From Hyphomonas neptunium ATCC 15444 (GTDB lineage: Bacteria; Pseudomonadota; Alphaproteobacteria; Caulobacterales; Hyphomonadaceae), in contig NC_008358.1 of assembly GCF_000013025.1 (NCBI RefSeq), forward strand, positions 1,364,001 through 1,428,000: a stretch of DNA of 64,000 nucleotides, in the 5' to 3' direction. This document shows positions 16,402 to 25,358 of the stretch, piece after piece; position 1 is the first letter of the stretch, and each line of letters starts with the position of its first letter. Under the pieces are notes generated by a model. That model was not told where the DNA came from. It ran no database searches and saw only the letters and a list, made by a program, of their open reading frames with translations. The position numbers and the translations under genes were made by a program.

Positions 16402-17700
16402 ATGGCCCGTCATCTCGATGCATCTCAGCCCGGTTTCGAGGAGGCATTGCGCCATTTCCTCGATGAAGACCGCGGGCAGGGCGAGGATGTCGCGGGGATC
16501 GTCTCGGCCATCATCGCCGATGTGCGCCAGCGCGGCGGGGCAGCCGTGGCCGACTACACCGCGAAATTCGACCGGCTGCAGCTCGACCCCTCAACGCTCC
16601 AGTCAGACAATGTCGACCTCGACCTGATCGCCGCGCAATGCCCGCAGGACCTGCGCGACGCCATCGACTTCGCGCACGACCGCATCGCCGCCTATCACAG
16701 CGCGCAGCGCCCGGCAGACCACCGCTTCACCGATGATGCGGGCGTCGAGCTTGGCTGGCGCTGGACGGCGCTGGATTCGGTCGGCGTGTATGTGCCCGGC
16801 GGGCGGGCGAGCTACCCGTCTTCGGTGCTGATGAACATCGTGCCTGCGCGCATTGCGGGGGTTGAGCGCATCGTCATGGTCGCCCCGGCGCCCGATGGCG
16901 AGCTCGCCCCGGCCGTCGCCTATGCGGCACGCAAAGCGGGCGCGACCGAGTTTTTCCCCATCGGCGGGGCGCAGGCGGTGGCCGCGCTGGCCTATGGCGC
17001 CGGGCCGGTTGTAGCTGTGGACAAGATCGTCGGGCCGGGCAACGCCTTCGTGGCCGAGGCCAAGCGCCAGGTATTCGGCCGCGTCGGCATCGACACCATC
17101 GCGGGCCCGTCCGAAATCCTCGTAATCGCCGACAATACCGCCAATCCGGACTGGGTGGCCGCCGACCTGCTGAGCCAGGCCGAGCATGACCCCTCCAGCC
17201 AGTCGATCCTCATCACGCTGGACGCCGCTCTTGGCAAAGCTGTTGAGAAGGCTGTGGATAACCAGTTGAATTCCCTCGCCACCGGCGCCCGCGCCCGCGA
17301 ATCCTGGACCGCCCATGGCGCCATCATCACCGCGCCGGATCTGGCGACCGCCGCCCGCGCGGCCAACATCATCGCGGCCGAACATGTCGAGCTCTGCATC
17401 GCAGATCCCGATGGCATGCTGCCGATGATCAAGCATGCCGGCGCCGTGTTCCTGGGCCACCACACGCCTGAGGCGCTGGGCGACTATGTGACGGGCTCCA
17501 ACCACGTCCTGCCGACCAGCCGCGCCGCGCGCTTTTCCTCCGGCCTCGGACTGTATGATTTCCTCAAGCGGATGAGCATCCAGCGCGCCGGCCCCAAAGG
17601 CCTCGCCGCGCTGGCGCCCGCCGCCCTGCGCCTGGCGGAGGCCGAACGCCTCCCGGCGCATGGCCGGTCCGTCTCCATACGAACAAATCAGGGCGGCTGA
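16402..17700 (+). CDS. hisD: Histidinol dehydrogenase
   Basis: A 432-residue zinc enzyme that catalyses the last two steps of histidine synthesis, L-histidinol to L-histidine with NAD+. Conserved blocks are [46 protein letters not shown], the active-site stretch [13 protein letters not shown], and the C-terminal [18 protein letters not shown]. The reading frame extends 39 codons upstream, but family similarity starts at the ATG at 16402. It is four bases from the UPF0262 gene and probably co-transcribed with it. Confidence 0.96.
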   Translation: MARHLDASQPGFEEALRHFLDEDRGQGEDVAGIVSAIIADVRQRGGAAVADYTAKFDRLQLDPSTLQSDNVDLDLIAAQCPQDLRDAIDFAHDRIAAYHSAQRPADHRFTDDAGVELGWRWTALDSVGVYVPGGRASYPSSVLMNIVPARIAGVERIVMVAPAPDGELAPAVAYAARKAGATEFFPIGGAQAVAALAYGAGPVVAVDKIVGPGNAFVAEAKRQVFGRVGIDTIAGPSEILVIADNTANPDWVAADLLSQAEHDPSSQSILITLDAALGKAVEKAVDNQLNSLATGARARESWTAHGAIITAPDLATAARAANIIAAEHVELCIADPDGMLPMIKHAGAVFLGHHTPEALGDYVTGSNHVLPTSRAARFSSGLGLYDFLKRMSIQRAGPKGLAALAPAALRLAEAERLPAHGRSVSIRTNQGG

Positions 17701-17704
17701 TCCC

Positions 17705-18193
17705 ATGGGCGCCAACCGGCTCGTCGCCGTACACATCGACGAGGAAACGCTCGGTGCCTCCGGACCGGACGCCGAGCATGAGCGCCGCGTCGCCATCTTC
17801 GATCTGATCGAGGAAAACACCTTCGGCGTGATCGGCGAGGACCGGGGCCCCTATGTGCTCGCCCTCAGCCAGCATGAGCGCCGCCTCGTCTTCGCCATTC
17901 GCACCGAGCCGGGCGAGGAAGTGCACACCTTCATTCTGTCCCTCTCGCCGTTTCGCGGCGTGATCCGGGATTATTTCACCATCTGCGACAGCTATTACGA
18001 AGCCATCCGCATGAGCACGCCCCACCAGATCGAAGCCATCGACATGGCGAGGCGCGGCATCCACAATGAAGGCTCAGAACTTCTCAAAGAGCGCCTGGAA
18101 GGCAAGATCGACATCGACTTCCACACCGCCCGCCGCCTCTTCACCCTCATCTGCGCCCTTCACGCCGGCCAGGGCCGCGCGCCCGGCGCTTGA
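17705..18193 (+). CDS. UPF0262 family protein
   Basis: A 162-residue protein with the UPF0262 hallmark segments [23 protein letters not shown] and [28 protein letters not shown], abbreviated here to their recognisable parts. The family is almost confined to alphaproteobacteria and has no known function. It follows hisD directly. Its 3' end overlaps the convergent epimerase gene by 34 bp. In related genomes this gene is usually followed closely by infA, but here infA is 5.4 kb away. Confidence 0.88.
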   Translation: MGANRLVAVHIDEETLGASGPDAEHERRVAIFDLIEENTFGVIGEDRGPYVLALSQHERRLVFAIRTEPGEEVHTFILSLSPFRGVIRDYFTICDSYYEAIRMSTPHQIEAIDMARRGIHNEGSELLKERLEGKIDIDFHTARRLFTLICALHAGQGRAPGA

Positions 18194-19161
18194 TCGGTTA
18201 TCTCCGGCGCCGCCGGGAAACACCCCATCGCCGCCAGCGTCCAGCTCAGTGCCTCCTGAATATCCGTATGCGGCTCATACCCCAAAAATGAAGTGAGCTT
18301 GGTGTTGTCGAACTCAGCCGTTTCCTGCCAGAGGAATCGCATCTCGGCGATTTCGCGGAACATCCGCACGAAAGGCGAGAGCAGCACGAGCGCCGGCCAT
18401 GGCATGAAGCCGATCTTTCCGGTCCCGCCATTGGCTGCGCGGATTTGCTCGGCCATCTCAACGCCACGCGCAAAATAATGGCCGCGAAAATGAAATCGCT
18501 CGAAGGGGGCGAGTTCTGCTTCGCGGTCCAGCAGGGCGGCAGCGGTCTCGCCAAAGTCCGGCAGGTAGGCCCAGGTATGACCCGCGTCTGCGCGTCCGGG
18601 ATAGGTGATCTTCGTTACCGCCTGGCCGGGCGTCACCATGCCCTGTGAAAACCAGGAATTGCCTGCGGCGGGCCCGAAGAAATCCCCCGCCCGCAGGATC
18701 AGTGAGTGCACGCCCTCGCTTGCTGCTGCCTCCATCCGGCGTTCCATCTCTACACGGATGGCGCCCTTGCGGGTGTGGGGCTGCTGCGGGGATCCTTCCT
18801 TCAGAAGCGGTAAGGCATCGCGGCCATAATTATAAATTGTGCCCGGAAGGAAGATGCGCGCGCCGGAAATCTTCGCGGCGGCAATCGTGTTCTCCAGCAT
18901 CGGGAGGACGAGCTTTGGCCAGTCTTTATAGCCCGGCGGGTTTACCCCATGCACGATGACGCTGGCGCCCAGGGCCGCGGTGGCCACATCCTGCGCGTTC
19001 AGGGCGTCGCCCGCCACCCATTCGGCTTCAGGCAGGCGCGCCGTATCTGGCTTGCGGGAGAGCGCGCGCACCCGCCAGCCGCGCCGGATCAGGCTCCGCG
19101 CGATTTCGTATCCCGCCCCGCCGGTTACGCCGAGGACCAGCGCCAGTTTTCCGTTTTCCAT
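18160..19161 (-). CDS. NAD-dependent epimerase/dehydratase family protein
   Basis: A 333-residue extended short-chain dehydrogenase-like protein. The N-terminal Rossmann motif is [19 protein letters not shown] (about residues 9-27). The Tyr/Lys catalytic pair is not obvious: NYGRD appears where YxxxK is expected, so it may be an atypical NAD(P)-binding member. I chose the ATG at 19161, with GGAG about nine bases upstream. It is divergent from a LysR gene 96 bp away, the usual layout of a regulator and its target. Its last 34 bp lie inside the UPF0262 3' end. Confidence 0.8.
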   Translation of the reverse strand: MENGKLALVLGVTGGAGYEIARSLIRRGWRVRALSRKPDTARLPEAEWVAGDALNAQDVATAALGASVIVHGVNPPGYKDWPKLVLPMLENTIAAAKISGARIFLPGTIYNYGRDALPLLKEGSPQQPHTRKGAIRVEMERRMEAAASEGVHSLILRAGDFFGPAAGNSWFSQGMVTPGQAVTKITYPGRADAGHTWAYLPDFGETAAALLDREAELAPFERFHFRGHYFARGVEMAEQIRAANGGTGKIGFMPWPALVLLSPFVRMFREIAEMRFLWQETAEFDNTKLTSFLGYEPHTDIQEALSWTLAAMGCFPAAPEITDQAPGARPWPA

Positions 19162-19257
19162 CTTCCCGTCTCCTTTTGCTCTGGAATGTGCCAAGGATGG
19201 CGGAAGATAGAGATAAACATAATTGCGATAATAAATGGATCAGATATAGAAAAATAA

Positions 19258-20166
19258 ATGAACATTGAAGCTGGCTCCTGGGACCATATCCGCTCTTTCC
19301 TTGCCGTGCTGGAGGAGGGCAGCCTTTCCCGCGCAGCCCGCGTCCTGTCGCTGACCCAGCCGACGCTCTCCCGCCATATTGACCAGCTTGAAGCCACCCT
19401 CGGCGGGCCGCTGTTTACGCGCTCGCCGCGCGGCCTTATCCCGACGGACAAGGCGCGGATGATCGAGCCTTATGCGCGCACCATCGCCGCCTCGGCCGCC
19501 GCCATGGCGCGGGCCGCTTCAGGCGCGGCGGGGGAGATGACCGGGGCAGTGCGCATCTCGGCCAGCGAAGTGGTCGGCATTGAACTGCTACCGGAAATGC
19601 TTGCGCCCCTGCGCGAAGCTTATCCCGGCCTCACCTTTGAAATCCTGCCCACCAACCAGTCGAGCGACCTGCTGCGCCGTGACGCCGACATCGCCGTGCG
19701 CATGGTGCGGCCCCAGCAGGGCGCGCTGCTGGCCAGAAAGGTGGGCGATGTCATGCTCGGCCTCTTCGCCCGCCGCGACTATCTGGAAAAATACGGAACG
19801 CCCCGGAGCATGAAGGATGTCGCCGGGCACGCGCTCATCGGCTTTGACCATGAAACCATCAGCGTTCAGGCCCTGCGCGGAATGGGCCTGACACTGGACC
19901 GGGCTAGCTTTGCCTGGCGGACGGACAGTGACCTCGCCCAGACAAACCTCATCCGCGCCGGCGCCGGCATCGGGGTTTGCCAGGCAGGGCTCGCCCGCCG
20001 CCATGGCGCACTTGTCCAGGTGCTGCCAGAGGACTTCACATTTCCGATGGAAACCTGGGTGACGATGCATGAGGAACTCAAAGGCGTCACCCGAATGAAG
20101 GCTGTGTTCGATCATCTCAGCGAAGCGATGACGGCCTATATCCGCAACCAGGAAAGCCCCGCCTAA
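19258..20166 (+). CDS. LysR-family transcriptional regulator
   Basis: A 302-residue regulator. The N-terminal winged helix-turn-helix contains GSLSRAARVLSLTQPTLSRHIDQLE (residues about 22-46), followed by a periplasmic-binding-protein-like effector domain. Divergent orientation and a short, AT-rich 96-bp spacer suggest that it controls the epimerase-like gene to its left. The 3' end overlaps the convergent desaturase gene by four bases. The inducer is unknown. Confidence 0.92.
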   Translation: MNIEAGSWDHIRSFLAVLEEGSLSRAARVLSLTQPTLSRHIDQLEATLGGPLFTRSPRGLIPTDKARMIEPYARTIAASAAAMARAASGAAGEMTGAVRISASEVVGIELLPEMLAPLREAYPGLTFEILPTNQSSDLLRRDADIAVRMVRPQQGALLARKVGDVMLGLFARRDYLEKYGTPRSMKDVAGHALIGFDHETISVQALRGMGLTLDRASFAWRTDSDLAQTNLIRAGAGIGVCQAGLARRHGALVQVLPEDFTFPMETWVTMHEELKGVTRMKAVFDHLSEAMTAYIRNQESPA

Positions 20167-21023
20167 AGACCATCCATCCGGCAGCCGCGTGCTTCCAGAA
20201 TCTCCCGCATTTCCCAATAGGCGCGGGGTGTGCGCATCAGGGGGATGCGCGGGTGCAGGTGGTGGACGATGTGATATTGCATGCCCATCGACAGCACATT
20301 TCCGACGGCTGAACGGAACCCGCGCGTGTCGCGGTAGCGGCCTTCGCCCATGCCGGGATTGTGCGGCGCCCAGCTGAGATAATGGCGGATGTAGATCATG
20401 CCGATATGCTTGGGCAGGAACCAGATCAGCGCCGCCTCGATGGCATGGCCGCTCCAGCAGAGCGCGATCATGATCGCGTAATAAGCCAGTTCATAGATCA
20501 CCGCGTCGAGTGCCACTTTCGGCCGGCCGATCCGCGCCAGCGTTGTGGCATAGGCATTGTTTTTCGTGCCTGGCTGCTGCTGGTTTATGGTCTGCCACAT
20601 CGATTGCAGGGCGGTGTCGGCATGGGTGCCGTAATCGGGATCAAGCTCGGGATGGTTGGCGTGCTTGTGGTGCTCCAGATGGGTCAGCTTCGCCACGCGG
20701 TAGGGCAGGAGGATCGGGATCGTGGAGAGATGCCCGACCAGTTCATTCAGCCAACGGAGCTTTGATCCGGGCCGGGCGATGATGTCATGCTGGGCCTCAT
20801 GGCTGGGCAGATAGCAGAGCGCCATGTTTGCACAGGCGATGGGAAACGCCGCCCATACCGGCAGGACGCCCGAAATCGTCAGTGGCCAGAGGGCCAGCCA
20901 GCAGGCAAGATTGGCAAACGCCCACAGCACGGAGCCCCACGGGAAGCGGTCGATATGCCGGGCGGCAATTTCCCGCTCGGCGGCCATCAATTCCTTCTCC
21001 GAAAGCAGCCCTGCACCGTCCAT
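20163..21023 (-). CDS. Fatty acid desaturase / carotenoid hydroxylase family protein
   Basis: A 286-residue integral membrane di-iron enzyme. Three histidine boxes are visible: SHEAQHD (about residues 75-81), LTHLEHHKHANH (about 111-122) and YHIVHHLHP (about 245-253). Four or five hydrophobic segments lie between them. This fits the membrane desaturase and hydroxylase superfamily; a beta-carotene hydroxylase role is possible. The ATG at 21023 shares its A with the TGA of the upstream 71-residue membrane protein (TGATG), which decides the start and indicates coupling. An in-frame ATG 21 bases upstream would overlap that gene further. Confidence 0.85.
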   Translation of the reverse strand: MDGAGLLSEKELMAAEREIAARHIDRFPWGSVLWAFANLACWLALWPLTISGVLPVWAAFPIACANMALCYLPSHEAQHDIIARPGSKLRWLNELVGHLSTIPILLPYRVAKLTHLEHHKHANHPELDPDYGTHADTALQSMWQTINQQQPGTKNNAYATTLARIGRPKVALDAVIYELAYYAIMIALCWSGHAIEAALIWFLPKHIGMIYIRHYLSWAPHNPGMGEGRYRDTRGFRSAVGNVLSMGMQYHIVHHLHPRIPLMRTPRAYWEMREILEARGCRMDGL

Positions 21024-21238
21024 CAGATCCACCGGCCCTTCCATTGCGCAAATCCGCCCCACAGCGCTGCCACGGCAAAGCCGATCGCCAGCGGCGGGAC
21101 GTGCTCAGGCAGGGGCGCGTCCAGGGCGATCAATGCCTGCGTCACCAGCGGCATCAGAATGCCGAATGCAAAGATCAGCGGCTTCCATGTGAAGAAGAGG
21201 CCAACCAGGCGAAACAGGAGGGAGGGCTTTGCATCCAT
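21023..21238 (-). CDS. Small two-helix membrane protein coupled to desaturase
   Basis: A 71-residue protein with two hydrophobic segments (about residues 8-39 and 46-62) and no recognised family. Its stop codon overlaps the start of the desaturase gene, so both are made from one mRNA. A 9-bp perfect dyad lies just upstream of its start (21244-21267). It could be a small partner or stabiliser of the desaturase; that is inference from coupling. Confidence 0.7.
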   Translation of the reverse strand: MDAKPSLLFRLVGLFFTWKPLIFAFGILMPLVTQALIALDAPLPEHVPPLAIGFAVAALWGGFAQWKGRWI

Positions 21239-21243
21239 GATTC

Positions 21244-21267
21244 AAAAATGACACACGCGTCATTTTT
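21244..21267 (-). promoter_or_regulatory. Perfect dyad, probable operator
   Basis: Nine-base arms AAAAATGAC / GTCATTTTT flank ACACGC, immediately upstream of the small membrane protein and desaturase pair. A TGAC-N6-GTCA core is typical of dimeric repressor sites. It could also form a weak terminator for the LytTR gene, but the stem is AT-rich. Confidence 0.5.
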
Positions 21268-21301
21268 TGCAACAACAGATTTGAGCGGTGCGGGCGGGGC
21301 C

Positions 21302-22189
21302 TCAGCCCAGGGCGCTCCGGAACCGCCGGCTGCCGGTCAGCGCGGTGCCGTCTGAGAGGATCAGCTCGAAATCGCCCGATGCCGTGGAGCGGGTTTCGCG
21401 GATGTGGTGACGGTTGACGATGCGGGAGCGGTGGATGCGCACGAAGTCGGAACCGGGCGCTGAAACTGTCCCGATTTGTCCGGATTTGTCCTGATCTGTC
21501 ATGGATGTGCCCGCGGCTGACAGGCGTTTGGCCCAGTCTGAGAGCGTTGCGCGCACCAGATGGCTGCCCGCTGCCGTGTGCAGGGTCACGTAATTGCCGG
21601 CCGATTCCAGATAGAGGATCTCGCCGGGCATCAGGAAGATCGTTCGCGAACTGGTGCGCACTTCGATCCGCTGCGGGCCGGCGGGGGAGGGCGCAGGCGC
21701 CGTTTCCCGCGCCTGCCACCAGGCGTAGAGACTGTAGACTCCGGCAAAGATGGCATAGGTTATCAGGTCCTTGCGCCACTCATAGATGAGCGTCATCCAG
21801 AGGCCGCCCGTAAAGAAGTCATACTCCCAGGGCGTCGGCAGATAAGCCAGCTCCCGAAGGGGCACCATGACGCCGACATGCGCCAGCGAGAAGGGCACGG
21901 TCAGCGCGGCATGGATCAACAGCGCCATCGGCAGGGCGCCGCCCCGGAGAGGCCAGCGCTTCACCGCCCATCCGACCAGGGGCGCCATGAGCACCAGAAC
22001 AAGGGCGCTTGAAATCTCCCAGATGAAGGGCTCGGCCGGGTGCACGCGCAGACCTGAGCGGTTCATTTCGATCAGATCAGAGGTCGCGTTCACCAGCACC
22101 ACCGGCACAGTGACCAGCGCGATGCTGGCCCAGGGGCCGAGGCGGAAACCCGCCTTGCCGCTTGTCACGGAATCGCCGCCGCTGGTCAC
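21302..22189 (-). CDS. Membrane-bound LytTR transcriptional regulator with in-frame repeat insertion
   Basis: A 295-residue protein. The N-terminal half has four hydrophobic segments (about residues 19-160), followed by a LytTR DNA-binding domain from about residue 175. Domain blocks are FLMPGEILYLESAGNYVTLHT, then FVRIHRSRIVNRHHI and a C-terminal LSDGTALTGSRRFRSAL. Between the first and second halves of the domain, residues about 228-243 (TDQDKSGQIGTVS) are encoded by four 10-bp GGACA-type units. Related proteins go straight into the VRIHRS strand. It starts at GTG 22189 with GAGAGG upstream. It probably senses a membrane or envelope signal directly; its targets are unknown. Confidence 0.85.
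   Translation of the reverse strand: MTSGGDSVTSGKAGFRLGPWASIALVTVPVVLVNATSDLIEMNRSGLRVHPAEPFIWEISSALVLVLMAPLVGWAVKRWPLRGGALPMALLIHAALTVPFSLAHVGVMVPLRELAYLPTPWEYDFFTGGLWMTLIYEWRKDLITYAIFAGVYSLYAWWQARETAPAPSPAGPQRIEVRTSSRTIFLMPGEILYLESAGNYVTLHTAAGSHLVRATLSDWAKRLSAAGTSMTDQDKSGQIGTVSAPGSDFVRIHRSRIVNRHHIRETRSTASGDFELILSDGTALTGSRRFRSALG
21463..21506 (-). repeat. 10-bp GGACA repeat tract inside LytTR gene (locus B)
   Basis: On the minus strand the units read ACAGATCAGG, ACAAATCCGG, ACAAATCGGG and ACAGTTTC. Two units are identical to units of locus A, and they occur in the same order. The tract leaves the frame open and inserts about 14 residues in a loop of the LytTR domain. Confidence 0.85.
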
Positions 22190-22299
22190 AGATGCCTCTC
22201 CGCTCGTCCCACCGGGGCGCCTTTCGTGGCATTGGCGTAGCGCCAGCCACAGGCGGGCGCAAGAAGCCGGGCAATCTCATTGCCCAAGGAGCTTCCGGC

Positions 22300-23472
22300 A
22301 TGACCCAGCGCCGATATGACCTCGACTGGCTGCGCATCGCGGCCTTCGCCATTCTGATCCTCTATCATTGCGGCATGTTCTATGTGAGCTGGGGCTGGCA
22401 TGTGAAATCCAGCCATGCCGGGCCGCTGATCGAGCCGCTGATGATGCTGGCCAATCCCTGGCGGCTGACCCTGCTGTTCCTGATCTCCGGCGCCGCGAGC
22501 CGGTTCATGGCCGACAAGATGCGGGCCGGCAGCTTCGTGAAGGCCCGGATGGGCCGGCTGTGGCCGCCGCTACTTCTGGCGGTGTTCGTGATTGTGCCGC
22601 CGCAGAGCTATTACGAGATCCTCGAATTCCTGCAGACCCATGACCTGCCACAGAGCCCCTGGCTCGACAATTTCTACATCAAGTACGTCACTGCTTCGGG
22701 GAACTGGTGCGATGAGGAGGGCTGCCTCATCACGCCGACCTACAACCACATGTGGTTCGTTCTCTATCTCATCCTCTACACGCTGGCGCTTGCCGTGCTG
22801 CTGCCGCTGTTGCGCCGCATCCCGGCCAGAGCGGTCGCGTGGCTGATTGCCGGGCCGGGCATCTTTCTGGCCCCCTGGGCATTCCTCTTCGCCACCCGCG
22901 TGTTCCTGTTCCCCCTGTTCGGGGAGAGCCATGATTTCCGGGAAGACTGGTATCTCCATACCCTCTATCTGGGCGTCTTCCTGCTGGGCTTCGGCATTGC
23001 CAAGCATCAGCCATTCTTTGACGCCGCCGTGCGTCTGCGCTGGCCGATGCTGGCGCTGGGCCTAATTGCCTGGGCAAGCCTGCAGACCTACTTCCAGATA
23101 TACACCCTCACCGAGGCGCCGCCGCCGGACTGGATGCGCATTGCTTTCCGCGGCGTGCGCGAAGCGCAGGCCTGGGCCGCCATCCTCTGCGTGATCGGCT
23201 TCTTCCATCACCATTTCCGGACGCGCGACACACTGCTTCGCCAGATGCTGTCGCGTGCCATCTTCCCCTTCTATCTCATCCATCAGACGATCACCGTCGT
23301 GGCGGGGCATCACCTCGACCGTCTGGGCCTGCCGGTATGGGTTGAGGCGCCCCTTCTGATCGGGACGACAGCGCTTGGCTGCTGGCTATTCTATGATCTG
23401 GGCCGGCGCATTCCGCCGCTGCGCATCTGGATCGGCCTGCCCAGCGGCAAAGGGGGGCTGGCGGCGCCTTGA
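22300..23472 (+). CDS. Acyltransferase 3 family membrane protein
   Basis: A 390-residue protein with about ten hydrophobic segments. It opens with RRYDLDWLRIAAFAILILYHCGMF, the usual first helix of acyltransferase-3 (OafA/MdoC-like) enzymes, which O-acylate surface glycans. NHMWFVLYLILY and FPFYLIHQTITV are further family blocks. I chose the ATG at 22300, with AAGGAG eight bases upstream. It is divergent from the LytTR gene and may be regulated by it. In modern genomes LytTR and acyltransferase genes often sit together, which supports a functional link. Confidence 0.85.
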   Translation: MTQRRYDLDWLRIAAFAILILYHCGMFYVSWGWHVKSSHAGPLIEPLMMLANPWRLTLLFLISGAASRFMADKMRAGSFVKARMGRLWPPLLLAVFVIVPPQSYYEILEFLQTHDLPQSPWLDNFYIKYVTASGNWCDEEGCLITPTYNHMWFVLYLILYTLALAVLLPLLRRIPARAVAWLIAGPGIFLAPWAFLFATRVFLFPLFGESHDFREDWYLHTLYLGVFLLGFGIAKHQPFFDAAVRLRWPMLALGLIAWASLQTYFQIYTLTEAPPPDWMRIAFRGVREAQAWAAILCVIGFFHHHFRTRDTLLRQMLSRAIFPFYLIHQTITVVAGHHLDRLGLPVWVEAPLLIGTTALGCWLFYDLGRRIPPLRIWIGLPSGKGGLAAP

Positions 23473-23583
23473 GGCTGCCATGCCCTCTCCGCTTGCCGGA
23501 ATCTGCTGAAACCTGTATGGCGCCCGGCTAGTGATACGTGGAAAAAGCGGCTTTCCTGCCGCAGCCCCAGATCTGGATAGAGA

Positions 23584-23802
23584 ATGTCAAAAGAAGAACT
23601 GATTGAATTTGAAGGCACAGTCGTCGAACTGCTGCCCAACGCCACGTTCCGGGTAAAGCTCGAGAACGACCATGAGATCATCGCCCACACCGCCGGCAAG
23701 ATGCGCAAAAACCGCATCCGCGTGCTCACGGGCGACAAGGTCATGGTCGAAATGACCCCTTACGACCTCACCAAGGGCCGTATCACCTACCGCTTCAAGT
23801 AA
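23584..23802 (+). CDS. infA: Translation initiation factor IF-1
   Basis: A 72-residue OB-fold protein, [24 protein letters not shown] and onward, with the core [21 protein letters not shown]. It binds the 30S A site during initiation. Length and sequence are standard. It lies six bases upstream of maf, which restores the conserved block interrupted after UPF0262. Confidence 0.98.
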   Translation: MSKEELIEFEGTVVELLPNATFRVKLENDHEIIAHTAGKMRKNRIRVLTGDKVMVEMTPYDLTKGRITYRFK

Positions 23803-23807
23803 TCGCC

Positions 23808-24383
23808 ATGCCGGGCAGCGCGCCGCTCATTCTCGCCAGCGCGAGCCCCCGGCGTCTCGAGCTTCTGGCCCAGATCGGCATTGTGCCGGATCGGGTCGCC
23901 CCCACCGACATCGACGAGACGCGCCGCAAGGCCGAATCGCCCCGCGAGCTGGCCCTCAGGCTGGCGCGCGAGAAGGCGGCCGCCTGCGACGCGGAAGGCG
24001 CCTTCGTGCTGGCCGCAGATACGGTCGTCGCCCTTGGCCAGCGCAATCTCGAAAAGGCCGCCGATGAGACCGAAGCCGCCGACTTCCTGCGGCTGCTCTC
24101 CGGCCGGGCGCATCAATGCATCACAGGCGTCGCCGTGCGCGCGCCAAGCGGCCAGATTGTCTCGCGCGCCGTGCTCGCCCGCGTGAAGATGAAGCGCCTC
24201 ACCGAGGCGGAAATCGCCGCCTATGTCGCGTCCGGCGACTGGAAGGGCAAAGCCGGGGGCTACGGCATCCAGGGCGCGGCCGGCGGCTTTGTCACTGCCA
24301 TAAATGGCAGCTACACCGCCATCGTCGGCCTGCCGCTCTATGAGACGAAATCCCTGCTGGAAGGCCTGGGATACCGGCGCTGA
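23808..24383 (+). CDS. maf: Maf family nucleotide pyrophosphatase
   Basis: A 191-residue Maf/YceF-type enzyme that hydrolyses non-canonical nucleoside triphosphates. The N-terminal ILASASPRRLELL and the central VLAADTVVALGQ match the family, and SGDWKGKAGGYGIQGAA is the conserved C-terminal block. It is five bases from infA and co-transcribed with it. Confidence 0.95.
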   Translation: MPGSAPLILASASPRRLELLAQIGIVPDRVAPTDIDETRRKAESPRELALRLAREKAAACDAEGAFVLAADTVVALGQRNLEKAADETEAADFLRLLSGRAHQCITGVAVRAPSGQIVSRAVLARVKMKRLTEAEIAAYVASGDWKGKAGGYGIQGAAGGFVTAINGSYTAIVGLPLYETKSLLEGLGYRR

Positions 24384-24509
24384 CGCCCGGACCGCCCCAT
24401 TTTTGCCCCAAGCCTGTCTTCGGATTAATCTGCGCGTTTCGGAACCATTCCGTCTGTCCGGGATTTAATCATCAATTGAGCAATCCTGCTCTTGTTGATG
24501 GAGCCCGAT

Positions 24510-25271
24510 ATGAAAAAGCTTCTCGCCAGCTGCGCCGTTGTCGCCCTGATGGCCGCGCCTGCACTCGCCCAGTCCACAATTGATCCGACCACGCCGGACA
24601 CGGTCCCTGTTGAACCACAGATCGAACAGCCTGCTGACGATCTCGTCGTCGAGCCGCAGACCGAAACCATGCCTGAGGCCCTGCCACCTGAGCCAGATAT
24701 GGCCGAAGAAGCTGCGCCGCCCACACCGGACGCTGAGCCGATGATGGAAGCCGAAACGGAAACCGAGGCTGAAGCAGAAGACGAGTCCTATGCGGACGCC
24801 GAAGATGACAGCACGCTGGCTGAAACCGAGGAAGACGACTCGTTTGCCGACACGAATTCCGACCCGGTTGTGACCGCAGAAGTTGCTGCGCCTGAAGCCG
24901 CTCTGGAAGCCTCTGTTGATGAAGCCGAGCTGCCGGAAGACTATTCCACCGACGACCTCAACGCCATGATGCTGGCGCAGGTTAACACGGTGGGTTCGGA
25001 AATCACTGAACTCGACAGCGAAGCCGACGCCTGGGTTTCGGCCAATGGCGCCCCGGTTGATCCCGCCTACGCGCCTGAAGGCCAGGGCGATATGGAAGTG
25101 ACGACTGAAAATGAAGCTCCGGTTACGGAAGGCGACGACTCTATGACGCCGGAAACCGAAGCCCCGGAAGCCGACAGCTTTGTCGAGCCGGAAGTTGATC
25201 CGATGACAGATGATGACTGGACCAACGAAAACCCGGTCGATCCGGAAATGCCTTCCGACACTGAATACTGA
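24510..25271 (+). CDS. Acidic low-complexity exported protein
   Basis: A 253-residue protein with a clear signal peptide (MKKLLASCAVVALMAAPALAQ) and a mature part very rich in Glu, Asp, Pro, Ala and Thr. It contains runs such as ETETEAEAEDE. A short ordered-looking block DDLNAMMLAQVNTVGSEITEL (about residues 153-174) may carry the function. No family is recognised. I chose the ATG at 24510, with a GGAG about six bases upstream. It is a single gene followed by a strong terminator. It is probably a disordered periplasmic or surface protein; a divalent-cation-binding role is only a guess. Confidence 0.8.
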   Translation: MKKLLASCAVVALMAAPALAQSTIDPTTPDTVPVEPQIEQPADDLVVEPQTETMPEALPPEPDMAEEAAPPTPDAEPMMEAETETEAEAEDESYADAEDDSTLAETEEDDSFADTNSDPVVTAEVAAPEAALEASVDEAELPEDYSTDDLNAMMLAQVNTVGSEITELDSEADAWVSANGAPVDPAYAPEGQGDMEVTTENEAPVTEGDDSMTPETEAPEADSFVEPEVDPMTDDDWTNENPVDPEMPSDTEY

Positions 25272-25297
25272 TCTGCCACCAGATCAGCTCAGATAAA

Positions 25298-25330
25298 AAG
25301 GCCGGCTCATTTGAGCCGGCCTTCTTTTTT
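25298..25330 (+). terminator. Strong rho-independent terminator
   Basis: An 11-bp perfect stem AAGGCCGGCTC / GAGCCGGCCTT with an ATTT loop, followed by a T run. It lies between the acidic protein gene and the convergent anti-sigma-like gene. Confidence 0.93.
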
Positions 25331-25358
25331 GTCTGCACTTCTTGGCGCCGGGCCGGGG

